Below, piece by piece: positions 28,640 to 41,439 of a stretch of DNA of 64,000 nucleotides; position 1 is the stretch's first letter, and the number at the start of each line of letters is the position of its first letter. The position numbers and the translations under genes were made by a program. The DNA comes from Pontiella agarivorans (GTDB lineage: Bacteria; Verrucomicrobiota; Kiritimatiellia; Kiritimatiellales; Pontiellaceae). The stretch covers positions 62,001 to 126,000 of the forward strand of contig NZ_JARVCO010000002.1 in NCBI RefSeq assembly GCF_034531395.1, given 5' to 3'. A model generated the notes under the pieces. That model saw nothing but the letters and a program-made list of their open reading frames with translations, was not told the origin of the DNA and searched no databases.

Positions 28640-30943
28640 ATGTGTTACAAAAAAAGGCTCAGCGCAAAATTCCTGTATGCGATTTGTATAATGAGTATGG
28701 CGGGAGCGGTGCTGGGTGCGGAATCGCCGGAAGATACCGCTCGGTTAAAGATTAAAAATCTGCAGACGCTCATTAACGCGGCAGAGAAAAAGGGTATTGA
28801 TGTACAGCAGGAAGAAATGACTGTGCGGACGGCAGAGGTGTTTTTAAAATACGCCGACTGGGACGAAGCTCATATTGAAGAAAACGCCGGCTACTTTAAA
28901 GACTTCCGGATCTATAAAGACAATGCGCAGCAGCTTGCGGAAGAACTGCCCGATTTTGAGCGGAACGATGTTATCAAAATGCTCGATGAATCCGGTGTTT
29001 ACCTGCAACAGCTGATTCGAGGCCGGGCTGTTCGCAAACCGTCTCCCCGAATTGACTGGGCCGGTGTGACTCACGATGGCGACCAGCTGATGTTTAAACA
29101 ACGTCCGGTTTTTCTGGCTGATTATACGTGGAAGCCTGATCTGCCGGAGCTGAATGAATTTTTCGGTCAGCAGGACGGATTTTACATCAGCCCAACGCAG
29201 ATTACTGACGAGAGCGGAGCAATCAACCCATCCATTCTGAAAGAGCTGAAGAGTAAGTCGGACGGGAAGCCGGGCTTTATCTTTATCAATCATGGGGCTC
29301 TCCCGAAATGGGTGACAAAAAAATACGGGGAAGCCTTCACTCAGTTCGAGGGCGCTCCTTTTCACGCGTATGATATCGATCATCCCGGTGCGCGGGACAT
29401 GATATCAATGCTGTTGAAAGGCACTGTTCCGAGCATGGCCGGAAAAAAATATACCGAGCTGGGCTATATGCTGTGTAATGAGCCGCGCTGGATCACTTAT
29501 AAAAACGGCGGAAAGAAAGTTTTTTATACGGGCGGCGTTTCCGACTACACAAAGAAAAAGTTTAAGGTCTGGCTGAAGAAAAAGCATGGTTCAATTGCCG
29601 GGCTGAACCGGCATTGGAAAACGTCTTTTTCCGGATTTGATCAGGTGCAGCTTGATATTCCAATCGATATTTCAATGGTGGGCACCGCGCAATGGTACGA
29701 CTGGAATGCATTTAATGATGACCGCGTACTGGAGTGGTTCCAGTTCATGAAAGCAGAGCTGCGCAAAAATGATCCGGCGGCCAAAGTACACCTTAAAATC
29801 ATGCCGTCCTTTTTTACCGACAACGATCCCTGCACCGGCATTGATTTAGAGGCGCTCACGGAGATGAGCGAAATCATCGGGAACGACTGTGCCGCTCAAT
29901 ACAACAATCTTCGGGAAACCGCTGAATGGGAAGAACACTATGCCTTCGGGTGGCGCGAACTTTACATGGCGTATGATTTTCTGAAGTCGGTGAATCCCGG
30001 ACAGATTGTGTACAACACGGAGAGTCACCTGCTCTCCACCGGATACTCCAGAGATCTCTACATGGATCCCGCTTATGCCCGGGCAGTGACCTGGGCGGCA
30101 CATACGCTGGGCCTGAGTGCTTCCCAGATCTGGTTCTGGCCCCGCCGGGAAGACGGATCTATTCGGAAGCGGGTAGGGAAAGGCTATCCGGGGTCAAATA
30201 ATCAGCAGCCGCGCGTAACGCAGGCCATCCACAGCACTATGATGGACCTGAATGCCTACAGCGAAGAGATTATCGCTATGCAGCGGCAGCGGAAACCGCT
30301 TCGTATTTTTTATTCTAAAACTGCTGCCATCCAGCAGCGGGATTATATGGATAGAATTTTTGACCTGTATGAATCCCTGAACTTCAGCGGAGTCTCACTG
30401 GGGTTTGCCACGAAAAATATTATTACACGGCATGACAACCGCAGCTGGGAGGCCATTCTGGTGCACCAATCAGAACGGGTAACGTTGGCAGAGCACGCAG
30501 CATTGCAGCGTTATCTCGATCATGGCGGAACCGTGATTCTGGGTCCGAACAGCCTTAAAAGTAATGAATATGGAGAGGTTCTTCCGTCCCTGATTCCCGG
30601 CAATGGAGTCTTGCTGCAGGTCGGTTCGCGGGCCGAGATTAAAGAGACCGCGTTGGGTTTACTGGCCGATCGCAATCAGCTGCCAGAAGTTGAGGTGATG
30701 GAAACCAATGAAAACGGGACCAAGGGGTGCACTTGGAAATGCATTAAAAACAGTTCCGGAAATATTGTGATTTCGTTGGTTAACCTGGGAAATACGGATG
30801 CCACGATTAACCTGCAGTTCAGGAAGGCCGACACGCAGTTTCGTTGTCGTGATCTGATCCATGGCACCTCCATCTCATCAGCGCCGGTTCTTAAACCCTA
30901 TGAAGTGCTCTTCATGGAAATTCAGGTGGCTGCCGATCAGTAA
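28640..30943 (+). CDS. GH42-like clan-A glycosidase, possibly beta-galactosidase or GH167-like
   Basis: A 767-residue secreted enzyme. The ATG at 28640 follows AGAGAG; earlier in-frame codons at 28610 and 28613 give a worse leader. Signal peptide to VLGAE, then an alpha-helical N-terminal stretch (~30-135). From ~150 a TIM barrel carries Glu281 in CNEPRW (acid/base) and Glu461 in YNTESHL (nucleophile), with a GH42-type trimerisation-like domain (QRYLDHGGTVILGPNS) after it. The closest relative in this window is the 51920 product. GH42 and GH167 enzymes act on beta-galactosides, including carrageenan oligosaccharides; this sequence does not decide between them. Confidence 0.68.
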   Translation: MCYKKRLSAKFLYAICIMSMAGAVLGAESPEDTARLKIKNLQTLINAAEKKGIDVQQEEMTVRTAEVFLKYADWDEAHIEENAGYFKDFRIYKDNAQQLAEELPDFERNDVIKMLDESGVYLQQLIRGRAVRKPSPRIDWAGVTHDGDQLMFKQRPVFLADYTWKPDLPELNEFFGQQDGFYISPTQITDESGAINPSILKELKSKSDGKPGFIFINHGALPKWVTKKYGEAFTQFEGAPFHAYDIDHPGARDMISMLLKGTVPSMAGKKYTELGYMLCNEPRWITYKNGGKKVFYTGGVSDYTKKKFKVWLKKKHGSIAGLNRHWKTSFSGFDQVQLDIPIDISMVGTAQWYDWNAFNDDRVLEWFQFMKAELRKNDPAAKVHLKIMPSFFTDNDPCTGIDLEALTEMSEIIGNDCAAQYNNLRETAEWEEHYAFGWRELYMAYDFLKSVNPGQIVYNTESHLLSTGYSRDLYMDPAYARAVTWAAHTLGLSASQIWFWPRREDGSIRKRVGKGYPGSNNQQPRVTQAIHSTMMDLNAYSEEIIAMQRQRKPLRIFYSKTAAIQQRDYMDRIFDLYESLNFSGVSLGFATKNIITRHDNRSWEAILVHQSERVTLAEHAALQRYLDHGGTVILGPNSLKSNEYGEVLPSLIPGNGVLLQVGSRAEIKETALGLLADRNQLPEVEVMETNENGTKGCTWKCIKNSSGNIVISLVNLGNTDATINLQFRKADTQFRCRDLIHGTSISSAPVLKPYEVLFMEIQVAADQ

Positions 30944-31091
30944 TACTCATTAAGAAATGAAAACGTTAAAGGGATAACACGGTTAAAATGGAACGGCTGA
31001 TCGACTGGAAATATAATTTTCGTCGTTTCCCGGCAGGGCTGAACGGGACAGAACCGATTGGATATATCTTATGAAACACAGGAGATGTTTA

Positions 31092-33116
31092 ATGAAAAAC
31101 GAGATTCTTACACTATGTGTACTTGTCGCAGCCGGAACGGCTGTTGCACAGCAACAGGGCATTATCAACAATGCGGAAAGTAAAAATGTTAAATTAAAAA
31201 GTGTCAATTTAGGCGACTGCCAATGGACCGAAGGGTTCTGGGCCGATAAGTTTAAGCTCTGCGAAGAAGTTATGGTTCCGCATATGGGCAGTCTGCTGAA
31301 AGGGGATGTCGGATTTGCCTATGACAATTTCAAGGCGGCCGCCGGTCTTAAAGAGGGTAAACATCGCGGCATGAAGTGGCATGATGGCGATTTCTATAAA
31401 TGGATGGAAGCATCCATGTATGTCTATGCCATCAATAAAGATCCAGAGATTCTCGCTGAGCTCGATGAAATCATCGATGTGATCGGAAAAGCGCAGGCGG
31501 ACGACGGATATCTTTCGACACAGACGCAGCTCACCATGGAGACAAAAGGGAAACAGGAGCGGTGGAGCAACCGGCAGCTGCATGAATTGTACAACTCGGG
31601 CCATCTGCTGACCAGTGCCTGTATTCATCACCGCGTTACCGGAAAAACCAATTTTCTGGACATCGCGATCAAGCATGCCGACTATCTCTGCAAAACCTTC
31701 ATGCCTTGTCCGAAAGAGCTGGAACGCTTCGGTTTCAATCAGACTCAGATTATGGGATTGGCGGAGCTGTATCGTGAGACCGGAAATAAACAATATCTGA
31801 CCCTCGCCGAGCAGTTCATCAACCGCCGCGGGACGTCGGGTATGGAACCTGCGCCGTTCGCGAATTACAAAAATATTGGCGATATGGTTCAGGAGCGCAC
31901 GGCATTACGCAAAGCCAAGGAGGCCGCCGGTCATGCTGTGCTGGCGCTGTATTATTATGCCGGTGCTGCGGATGTTTATGCGGAAACCGGGGAACAGGCA
32001 TTGATCGATGCGCTCGACCGTATGTGGGACAGTGTCGTGAATCATAAAATGTATGTCACCGGCGCCTGCGGTCAGGCCCATCATGGTGTTTCTTCGAAAG
32101 GCGACATGGTTCACGAGGCCTTTATTCAGGATTATATGATGCCAAATACGACGGCTTATAATGAAACCTGTGCGAATATCTGCAATGCCATGTTCAGCTA
32201 TCGCATGCTCGGCATTCATGGGGAATCCAAATATGCCGACATCATGGAACTGGTGCTTTTCAACTCGGCGCTGTCCGGAATAAGTCTGGAGGGTACGCAC
32301 TATTTCTATACTAATCCGCTGCGCCGGACATCAGATGATAAAATGGGGATAACGGATTATGAAGAGCGTGTGCCGTATATTCCGTGTTTCTGCTGTCCGC
32401 CGAACCTTGTTCGTACCATCGCTAAAGTGTCCGGTTGGGCCTACAGTCTCGCGCCGAACGGGATTGCAGTGAACCTGTATGGCGGAAATAAGCTGGACAC
32501 GAAACTGATCGACGGATCAACCCTGAAGCTTACACAGGATTCTCGCTATCCGTGGGACGGAGACGTCGTCATCACCGTCGAAGCCTGTAAAACAGCCCCG
32601 TTCGATATCATGATTCGTATTCCGGACTGGGCGGAGGGATCGACTCTTCTGGTGAACGGGAAAAAGACCGATGCTGAAGTGAAGACGGGAACGTATGCGG
32701 TGATTAACCGGGCCTGGTCGGCTGGTGATGTCATTACACTGAGTATGCCGTTGGAAGCCAAATTGCTGGTGGGGAATCCGAAGATTGAGGAAACCCGCAA
32801 CCAGGCCGCAGTTAAACGCGGTCCGGTCGTTTACTGTATGGAAACTCCGGATCTGCCGGAAGGCGCCTCCATTCTGGATGTATACCTGCCTTCCAATATT
32901 AAGTTGAAGCCGTCGCACGATGAGAGACTGAGTGACAATGCGACAACACTCCGCGGCACCGTTATGCTGTATGATGATCAGCAGGAGGAGATGTACCGTA
33001 CGCTTGAGCGCAAGCCGAAGATGAAAAAAATCAAGACACAGTTTGTCCCGTATTATGCCTGGAGCAACCGAGGAAAAGCGGAAATGAGTGTCTGGCTGCC
33101 GCTCATCTGGGAGTAA
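31092..33116 (+). CDS. GH127 glycosidase (beta-L-arabinofuranosidase / 3,6-anhydro-galactosidase family)
   Basis: A 674-residue secreted protein. ATG at 31092 with AGGAG 7 nt ahead; signal peptide to VAQQQ. The (alpha/alpha)6 barrel runs from VNLGDCQWTEGFW to about residue 445, then beta-sandwiches. The zinc site known from GH127 is complete: Glu358 and Cys360 in NETCANICN, and Cys434-Cys435 in CFCCPP, matching the Glu-x-Cys and Cys-Cys of the characterised bifidobacterial enzyme with similar spacing. Marine GH127 members remove 3,6-anhydro-D-galactose from carrageenan oligosaccharides, which would suit this cluster; arabinofuranosidase activity is the alternative. A strong hairpin terminator follows the stop. 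Confidence 0.85.
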   Translation: MKNEILTLCVLVAAGTAVAQQQGIINNAESKNVKLKSVNLGDCQWTEGFWADKFKLCEEVMVPHMGSLLKGDVGFAYDNFKAAAGLKEGKHRGMKWHDGDFYKWMEASMYVYAINKDPEILAELDEIIDVIGKAQADDGYLSTQTQLTMETKGKQERWSNRQLHELYNSGHLLTSACIHHRVTGKTNFLDIAIKHADYLCKTFMPCPKELERFGFNQTQIMGLAELYRETGNKQYLTLAEQFINRRGTSGMEPAPFANYKNIGDMVQERTALRKAKEAAGHAVLALYYYAGAADVYAETGEQALIDALDRMWDSVVNHKMYVTGACGQAHHGVSSKGDMVHEAFIQDYMMPNTTAYNETCANICNAMFSYRMLGIHGESKYADIMELVLFNSALSGISLEGTHYFYTNPLRRTSDDKMGITDYEERVPYIPCFCCPPNLVRTIAKVSGWAYSLAPNGIAVNLYGGNKLDTKLIDGSTLKLTQDSRYPWDGDVVITVEACKTAPFDIMIRIPDWAEGSTLLVNGKKTDAEVKTGTYAVINRAWSAGDVITLSMPLEAKLLVGNPKIEETRNQAAVKRGPVVYCMETPDLPEGASILDVYLPSNIKLKPSHDERLSDNATTLRGTVMLYDDQQEEMYRTLERKPKMKKIKTQFVPYYAWSNRGKAEMSVWLPLIWE

Positions 33117-33122
33117 TTTTCC

Positions 33123-33157
33123 GAAGCACCCGGAAGGGTGCTTCTCTCTTTCTTTTT
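33123..33157 (+). terminator. Rho-independent terminator
   Basis: A perfect 9-bp stem, GAAGCACCC (33123-33131) with GGGTGCTTC (33136-33144), a GGAA tetraloop, then a T-rich tail (33145-33157). It lies just 11 nt before the next ATG, so the LacZ-like gene is either transcribed by read-through or regulated by attenuation here. Confidence 0.85.
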
Positions 33158-33159
33158 AA

Positions 33160-36414
<3,255 letters not shown>

Positions 36415-36460
36415 CTGATCAGGATGAAGCGTATAATTGCGGCAGAAAGCCGGACCATGC

Positions 36461-36485
36461 CCGCCCTTGATTTTATGAAGGGCGG
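36461..36485 (+). terminator. GC-rich hairpin after the LacZ-like gene
   Basis: CCGCCCTT (36461-36468) pairs with AAGGGCGG (36478-36485) around a 9-nt loop. No T-tract follows, so termination is uncertain; it may slow decay or termination may need Rho. The rest of the 36415-36627 gap shows nothing convincing. Confidence 0.5.
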
Positions 36486-36627
36486 AATGGTTGCAATGTT
36501 CCGTAACGGGATAAGCAGGATGCTTGCGGTTTACGGATTTAACAGATAAAAATGACATCGAAACCAAGAGGGGTTTTCAGTGCGGATGCACATCTGAAAA
36601 TCTCTCTTTGAGAGGGACGTGATAGAT

Positions 36628-38547
36628 ATGAATAGACGAGATATGTTTAAATCGAGCGCAGTCGCGGCCAGTATGGTTCCCATCATTGGAAAAGCCTCGG
36701 AGGACTCGGGCAACCCGGAAGAGCGGACAACTGACAATTGGTTCCAGGTTGGAACAGGACAGCGTGGTCTGCCGGATCGCAAAGAAACGCTGACGTTTGA
36801 TGTCGCTGTGCTTGGCGGCGGGATTGCGGGGATCTGTGCTGCGGTTTCCGCTGCGCGTAACGGCGCTAAAACTGTACTGGTGCAGGACCGCCCGGTGCTT
36901 GGCGGGAATGCTTCAAGCGAAATGCGGGTGCATCTCAACGGGGTCACACACCTGAAGCCCGATAATAGGGCGGAGCGTGAAACGGGCGTTATTGAAGAAC
37001 TGCTGCTTCATAACCGTTTTAACAATAAACAGGAATCCTGGCCGGTTTGGGATCATCTGCTGTATGACTTTGTCATCAGTGAACCGAATCTTGAGCTGAT
37101 CCTGAATACGCAGGCGACCGAAGCGGTTATGAACGGGAGCACTATTGTTGCGGCAAAATGCTGGCAGCTGACCACTGAAACCCAAATCACGATCCGCGCA
37201 GCACAGTTTATCGATTGTTCCGGGGATGGTTTGCTGGCCGCCACCGCAGGCGCGCTCTATCGATCCGGCCGCGAAGGAAAGAAGGAGTTCGGTGAAAGGT
37301 ATGCGCCCGATGAGCCGGATGGATGGCAGATGGGGGCCACTCTGTTGATGCATTCTGAGGATATGGGGAAGCCGATGCCTTTTCAGGCACCCTCCTGGGC
37401 CATCCCTTACGAAGCGGAAAAATCGCATCCGAAACGTAAATTTAAAGGTTTTCAGAACGGCATCTGGTGGATGGAAGTCGGCAGCGACGGGGACATTATC
37501 GGTGAACAGGAAGAGATCCGGCATAAGCTGATGTGCTACGCCTACGGCGTCTGGGACTACATTAAAAACTCCGGTAAGGTGCCGGAAGCCGAAAACCATG
37601 CGCTGACCTGGGTTCAGTCGCTTCCGGGTAAACGGGAATCACGCCGTTTTATCGGTGACTATATTCTGCATGAAGGTGATCTGCTCAATCATACTCATTT
37701 TGAAGATGCAGTAGGATACGGCGGGTGGTCGCTGGATGAACATAATCCGGGCGGAATTGAAAACTTAAAAGAGCCCCCGAGTTATTTTCACGAGCATTTT
37801 CACAAGGTGTATGAGATTCCTTACCGCAGTCTCTATTCCAAAAATATCACCAATCTTTCGTTTGCGGGACGGAATATCAGCCAAACACATATTGCGCTTT
37901 CATCCACCCGCCTGATGGCCACCTGTGCAACCATGGGCATGGCGGTTGGAACTGCTGCAGCGCTGTGTATTCAGAAAAAATGCAATCCACGTGATATTGC
38001 AACCCGCCATATCAACGAGCTGCAGGAACAGCTGTTGCGCGATGATGCCTTTATTCCACACCGTCCGGCTAACGATTCCCGCGATCTGGCCCGTAAAGCA
38101 GATCTGATTGCGGCATCCTCCTCGGTGTCCGGCGATGCAAAACTGTTGACTGACGGATGGTCTCGCGACTTTGAAGGGGTTGAGCACGGCTGGGAATCGC
38201 ACGGACTGCCTGCCGAAGTGCTCTTGGAGTGGGAAGAACCGGTTACGCTGTCGAGGGTGGAGATCAAATGCGACACGAATGTAAAACGCAATATCATGAT
38301 GCGTAAGGATTCCATGGTGAGTAAGAACTTCTGGAACGATGTGCCGGTTGAATTACTGAAATCGCTGGATGTGGAAGCGCGTGTGAACGGGCAGTGGGTG
38401 AGCGTCGGAAGCAATGATGATAACCGGAAACGTTTAATCAAATTTAATTTCGACCCGATTCGTACATCCGGCATCCGAATCAACCTTAAAGAAACCTACG
38501 GTGCTGTTAATGCCAAACTGTTCGAAGTCCGGTGTTATGAGACGTAA
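36628..38547 (+). CDS. Tat-exported FAD-dependent oxidoreductase with discoidin-like tail
   Basis: A 639-residue protein. ATG at 36628 after GAGAGGG. The leader MNRRDMFKSSAV carries a twin-arginine motif, consistent with export of a folded FAD protein. The dinucleotide-binding fold is plain: VAVLGGGIAGICAAVSAARNG then GGNASSEMRVHLNG, typical of the FAD_oxidored family found in polysaccharide loci. The C-terminal ~130 residues (LLTDGWSRDFEGVEHGWESH onward) look like a discoidin/F5-8C-type sugar-binding fold. The electron acceptor and sugar substrate are unknown. Its TAA directly abuts the ATG of the sensor kinase, so oxidoreductase and two-component system are co-translated, an unusual pairing. 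Confidence 0.82.
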   Translation: MNRRDMFKSSAVAASMVPIIGKASEDSGNPEERTTDNWFQVGTGQRGLPDRKETLTFDVAVLGGGIAGICAAVSAARNGAKTVLVQDRPVLGGNASSEMRVHLNGVTHLKPDNRAERETGVIEELLLHNRFNNKQESWPVWDHLLYDFVISEPNLELILNTQATEAVMNGSTIVAAKCWQLTTETQITIRAAQFIDCSGDGLLAATAGALYRSGREGKKEFGERYAPDEPDGWQMGATLLMHSEDMGKPMPFQAPSWAIPYEAEKSHPKRKFKGFQNGIWWMEVGSDGDIIGEQEEIRHKLMCYAYGVWDYIKNSGKVPEAENHALTWVQSLPGKRESRRFIGDYILHEGDLLNHTHFEDAVGYGGWSLDEHNPGGIENLKEPPSYFHEHFHKVYEIPYRSLYSKNITNLSFAGRNISQTHIALSSTRLMATCATMGMAVGTAAALCIQKKCNPRDIATRHINELQEQLLRDDAFIPHRPANDSRDLARKADLIAASSSVSGDAKLLTDGWSRDFEGVEHGWESHGLPAEVLLEWEEPVTLSRVEIKCDTNVKRNIMMRKDSMVSKNFWNDVPVELLKSLDVEARVNGQWVSVGSNDDNRKRLIKFNFDPIRTSGIRINLKETYGAVNAKLFEVRCYET

Positions 38548-40602
38548 ATGAAAAGAGTAGGGACTTCATTAGCTGCTGTTATCCTGGTTGTTTATTCCGC
38601 TTTATCCAGCCAGGAAGCGGCTGATGCAGTCTTTTGGCAGAAACCGGTATCGGAGATTGGTCTTCTTGAGATACCTGCAGTTTTAAAGCAATTCAATGAA
38701 TCAGAAGTGCGGCTTAAAACTAAAATGGATCAACTGCCTCAGTTGACCGAGCAGCTCCAGTTAGAGGCGTATGGCTATCATGGCGGATATTTGCCGGCGC
38801 TGGATGAATGCCCTGAAAAGCCCCGGTGGACGATCGAGTTCAGCTTCTGGAAGCGTGTTTCTCTTACACAGGTTATCCTGGTTCCTGCGGTGGATCACCG
38901 TTTCGGTCAACTGGACAGCTATGGTTTTCCCCGCCGTTTTCGCGTGTTATCAGTTGCGCAGGATGGTCGCACTGAGGTGATTCAGGAATGGATGCATGAA
39001 GACTTCCCGGATCCCGGACGCTTTCCGCTGGTCATTGATATTCCGGCTGAAAGAGTGAATAAAATCCGTATTGAAGTTTTCCGGGGAGCTGCCGACGGAG
39101 GCCGGGAGGTTTTCGCTCTGGATGAATTTTTCGGTGTCAGAGGTGTGGGAACCCACAACTGTACTGTGAGGGCAAGTTCCAGTCTGGAGTCTCCGCCGTA
39201 TTGGGGGCAAAAGTATCTGATTGATCAGCGAACCAGTCTGGGGCTTCCGCTCGATTTCAGGGGGAGGATGGACGCACGGTCTGAGCACAGCGATTTTTCG
39301 GCGGTTTTTGATGACGTGCCGGAAAGTGGCGGCGTGGTGGAACTCGATCTCGGTGAAAATCGAAAACTGGGGTGGGTGACTTTATATCCCGCCCAGCCGC
39401 CTGAAGGAATAATGATTCCCGGATATGGATTTCCCGGGAGCATTCGTCTGGAAGTGGTTCCCGAAACTGCAGCGGGCGAGCGAGCGGATCCCGTTGAGCC
39501 GAAAAGCAGTTGGGAGCCTGTTTTGCCGGGGAATAACATTGTGCATGTGCACGGGGCGGGCTGTACCGGAAGATGGATTCGCGTCTATGTTGATGACTTT
39601 CCGTTTCATGATAATAAACGGACGTTTGCTATGGGGGAGATCGTTGTTCATCGCGGGAAATATACCTATTCGGTTCAAGATATTAACCTTGAGGGATTTC
39701 CGGCCGGTGTTGAGAGCACCGGGCATCTGCTGGCCGATGGTTTTTCCGGCGGATATCCGTGCATGCAATTGCTGGATTGGATAGAAAAAGTTGAACTGCG
39801 CAACCGGCTTTCGCTGAACCTGAGAGAGCTTCATGCTTTCCGGAACGCCCTCGAGATGCGTTATCAAAATTTCTGGAAAAGAAGCATTTTCGGCCTGCTT
39901 TTACTGGTTACCGTTATTGGTGTGCTGAGTGCAATGACAGAGTTTTTACGGAGAAGGCGAAGTGCCAAACGGTTGCGGTTGCACATCAGCTCTGATCTGC
40001 ATGACGACGTGGGGAGTACGCTCGGAAGTATTTCCATGACGGCGGAGCAACTGGAAAAAATGGAGTTGGGGGAGCCGGCCGGCGAAATCCTGCATGATCT
40101 TTCGCTGATGGCGAGGGAGGCGTGTGCCTCCTTGCGGGAGGTGATCTGGGTGTCGGATAAAACGCACACGCATCTGCCGGAGCTGATCCAGAAGCTGGTG
40201 GAGCGCGCAGAGCGTGTGCTCGACGGAATGAAACTGGATATCGATGTGCCGCCGGAAATTCCGAACCTTACGGTCTCATTAAATACGAAACGTCATTTCA
40301 TTATGTTTTACAAAGAGGCGCTGCATAACTGTATGCGGCATGCGCAGGCCTCGGAGGTGAATATTCAAATCACAATTGATGAAGAAATGCTGCAGATTGG
40401 GATTTGTGATAATGGCTGCGGTTTTGATACTTCTGGTTCATTCAGCGGCTGGGGGTTGAACACCATGAAGAAACGGGCGAAAGAGCTGCACGGCAAAGTG
40501 GATATTGAGTCCCGGATCGGCGGAGGGACAAAGGTCATGATGAACATGCCGCTGAAGGCCTTGTCGAAGGAGCCGATACGGGCCTATAAAACGTCGAACT
40601 GA
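38548..40602 (+). CDS. Sensor histidine kinase with discoidin-like periplasmic sensor
   Basis: A 684-residue membrane kinase. An N-terminal signal/anchor is followed by ~420 periplasmic residues. Two segments (about 60-185 and 250-372) have the beta-rich, Trp/Asp-rich look of discoidin/F5-8C domains (WTIEFSFWKRVSLTQVILV; VVELDLGENRKLGWVTLY). One transmembrane helix spans ~445-467. The H-box is SDLHDDVGSTLGS with phospho-acceptor His485, a HisKA_3/NarX-type dimerisation motif. The ATPase follows, with KEALHNCMRHAQA (N-box), CDNGCGFD and GGGTKV. The partner regulator starts 1 nt after its stop. It likely senses a glycan or oligosaccharide, inferred from its sensor fold and location; no ligand is shown. 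Confidence 0.85.
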   Translation: MKRVGTSLAAVILVVYSALSSQEAADAVFWQKPVSEIGLLEIPAVLKQFNESEVRLKTKMDQLPQLTEQLQLEAYGYHGGYLPALDECPEKPRWTIEFSFWKRVSLTQVILVPAVDHRFGQLDSYGFPRRFRVLSVAQDGRTEVIQEWMHEDFPDPGRFPLVIDIPAERVNKIRIEVFRGAADGGREVFALDEFFGVRGVGTHNCTVRASSSLESPPYWGQKYLIDQRTSLGLPLDFRGRMDARSEHSDFSAVFDDVPESGGVVELDLGENRKLGWVTLYPAQPPEGIMIPGYGFPGSIRLEVVPETAAGERADPVEPKSSWEPVLPGNNIVHVHGAGCTGRWIRVYVDDFPFHDNKRTFAMGEIVVHRGKYTYSVQDINLEGFPAGVESTGHLLADGFSGGYPCMQLLDWIEKVELRNRLSLNLRELHAFRNALEMRYQNFWKRSIFGLLLLVTVIGVLSAMTEFLRRRRSAKRLRLHISSDLHDDVGSTLGSISMTAEQLEKMELGEPAGEILHDLSLMAREACASLREVIWVSDKTHTHLPELIQKLVERAERVLDGMKLDIDVPPEIPNLTVSLNTKRHFIMFYKEALHNCMRHAQASEVNIQITIDEEMLQIGICDNGCGFDTSGSFSGWGLNTMKKRAKELHGKVDIESRIGGGTKVMMNMPLKALSKEPIRAYKTSN

Positions 40603-40603
40603 T

Positions 40604-41239
40604 ATGATTCCGATTAATCTATGGCTGGTTGAAGATGATGCGATATACCGGCGTACCCTTGTGCGTATGCTGGACAGTGAAGACGGGCTCCATTGTGAGC
40701 GGATTTTCCCATCATGCATCGAGTTGTTTGAAACCATCGCGCTTGAAAAGCATCCGGATCTGGTGCTGATGGATCTCGGTCTGCCGGAAATGAGCGGTGT
40801 AGACGGTATTCGTAAACTGGCCGAAACTGCTCCGGATGTGGCTGTTGTTGTGCTGACGGTTTTCAAAGAAAAAGAGAAAGTGATCGAAGCACTGGATGCG
40901 GGGGCCGCGGGGTATCTGCTGAAGACCTCAAAAAGTTCTGATATTGTCAACGGGCTGCGCGCTGTTTTCATGGGGGGATCTGTATTAAGCCCCCCGGTGG
41001 CCAAGCTGGTGTTGGAGGAACTGAGAAAGCCGGTGCCTTCTGAAACGTTTGGATTAACGGGGCGGGAAATTGAAGTGCTTGGTGAACTCGCCGAGGGACT
41101 GTCCGGCAAGGAAATCGCAGCAAAGCTGGATATCGGTATACGAACAGTGGAATTTCATCTGGGTAACATTTACCGCAAACTTCAGGTTCAATCACAAACC
41201 GGTGCCGTGGCGAAAGCGCTGCGTTCGGGGATCATTTAG
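40604..41239 (+). CDS. NarL/FixJ-family response regulator
   Basis: A 211-residue two-domain regulator. The receiver domain (1-~120) has the acidic pair ED at residues 10-11, phospho-acceptor Asp57 in VLMDLGLP, Thr in VVLTVF and Lys in YLLKTS. Residues ~145-211 are a LuxR-type helix-turn-helix: LTGREIEVLGELAEG followed by GKEIAAKLDIGIRTVEFH and IYRKL. It is paired with the upstream kinase, overlapping in expression by a 1-nt gap. NarL-type regulators bind inverted repeats, so the TTGTAGT/ACTACAA dyads elsewhere in the window are plausible, untested, targets. Confidence 0.93.
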   Translation: MIPINLWLVEDDAIYRRTLVRMLDSEDGLHCERIFPSCIELFETIALEKHPDLVLMDLGLPEMSGVDGIRKLAETAPDVAVVVLTVFKEKEKVIEALDAGAAGYLLKTSKSSDIVNGLRAVFMGGSVLSPPVAKLVLEELRKPVPSETFGLTGREIEVLGELAEGLSGKEIAAKLDIGIRTVEFHLGNIYRKLQVQSQTGAVAKALRSGII

Positions 41240-41244
41240 TGTCG

Positions 41245-41268
41245 CCGCTTTCTAGCGGAAATCTTTTA
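41245..41268 (+). terminator. Weak terminator after the two-component genes
   Basis: CCGCT (41245-41249) pairs with AGCGG (41254-41258) over a TTCT loop, followed by an A/T-rich tail with a T4 run. The short stem makes this weak. The remaining 41269-41439 has no recognised element and no copy of the TTGTAGT dyad. Confidence 0.45.
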
Positions 41269-41439
41269 TTTCCCCGTAATATCCCCAGTAGAACGAGTTT
41301 GAACGATTTGATAGCCTTTACCAGTAGCTGGAATGGAACTGCAGTTTAATCTGTTTCAGCCTTATGAGCGATGAACTGATGCTGATCAGTCTTTGTTTGA
41401 TAGATGAAGTCGGAAGCCTATTAAAGAAGGAGAGTGGAG

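Noticed and set aside
28426-28755. 109-codon + strand open frame ahead of the GH42-like gene
   Set aside because: Overlaps the next gene's leader in another frame and has no start site or recognisable content.
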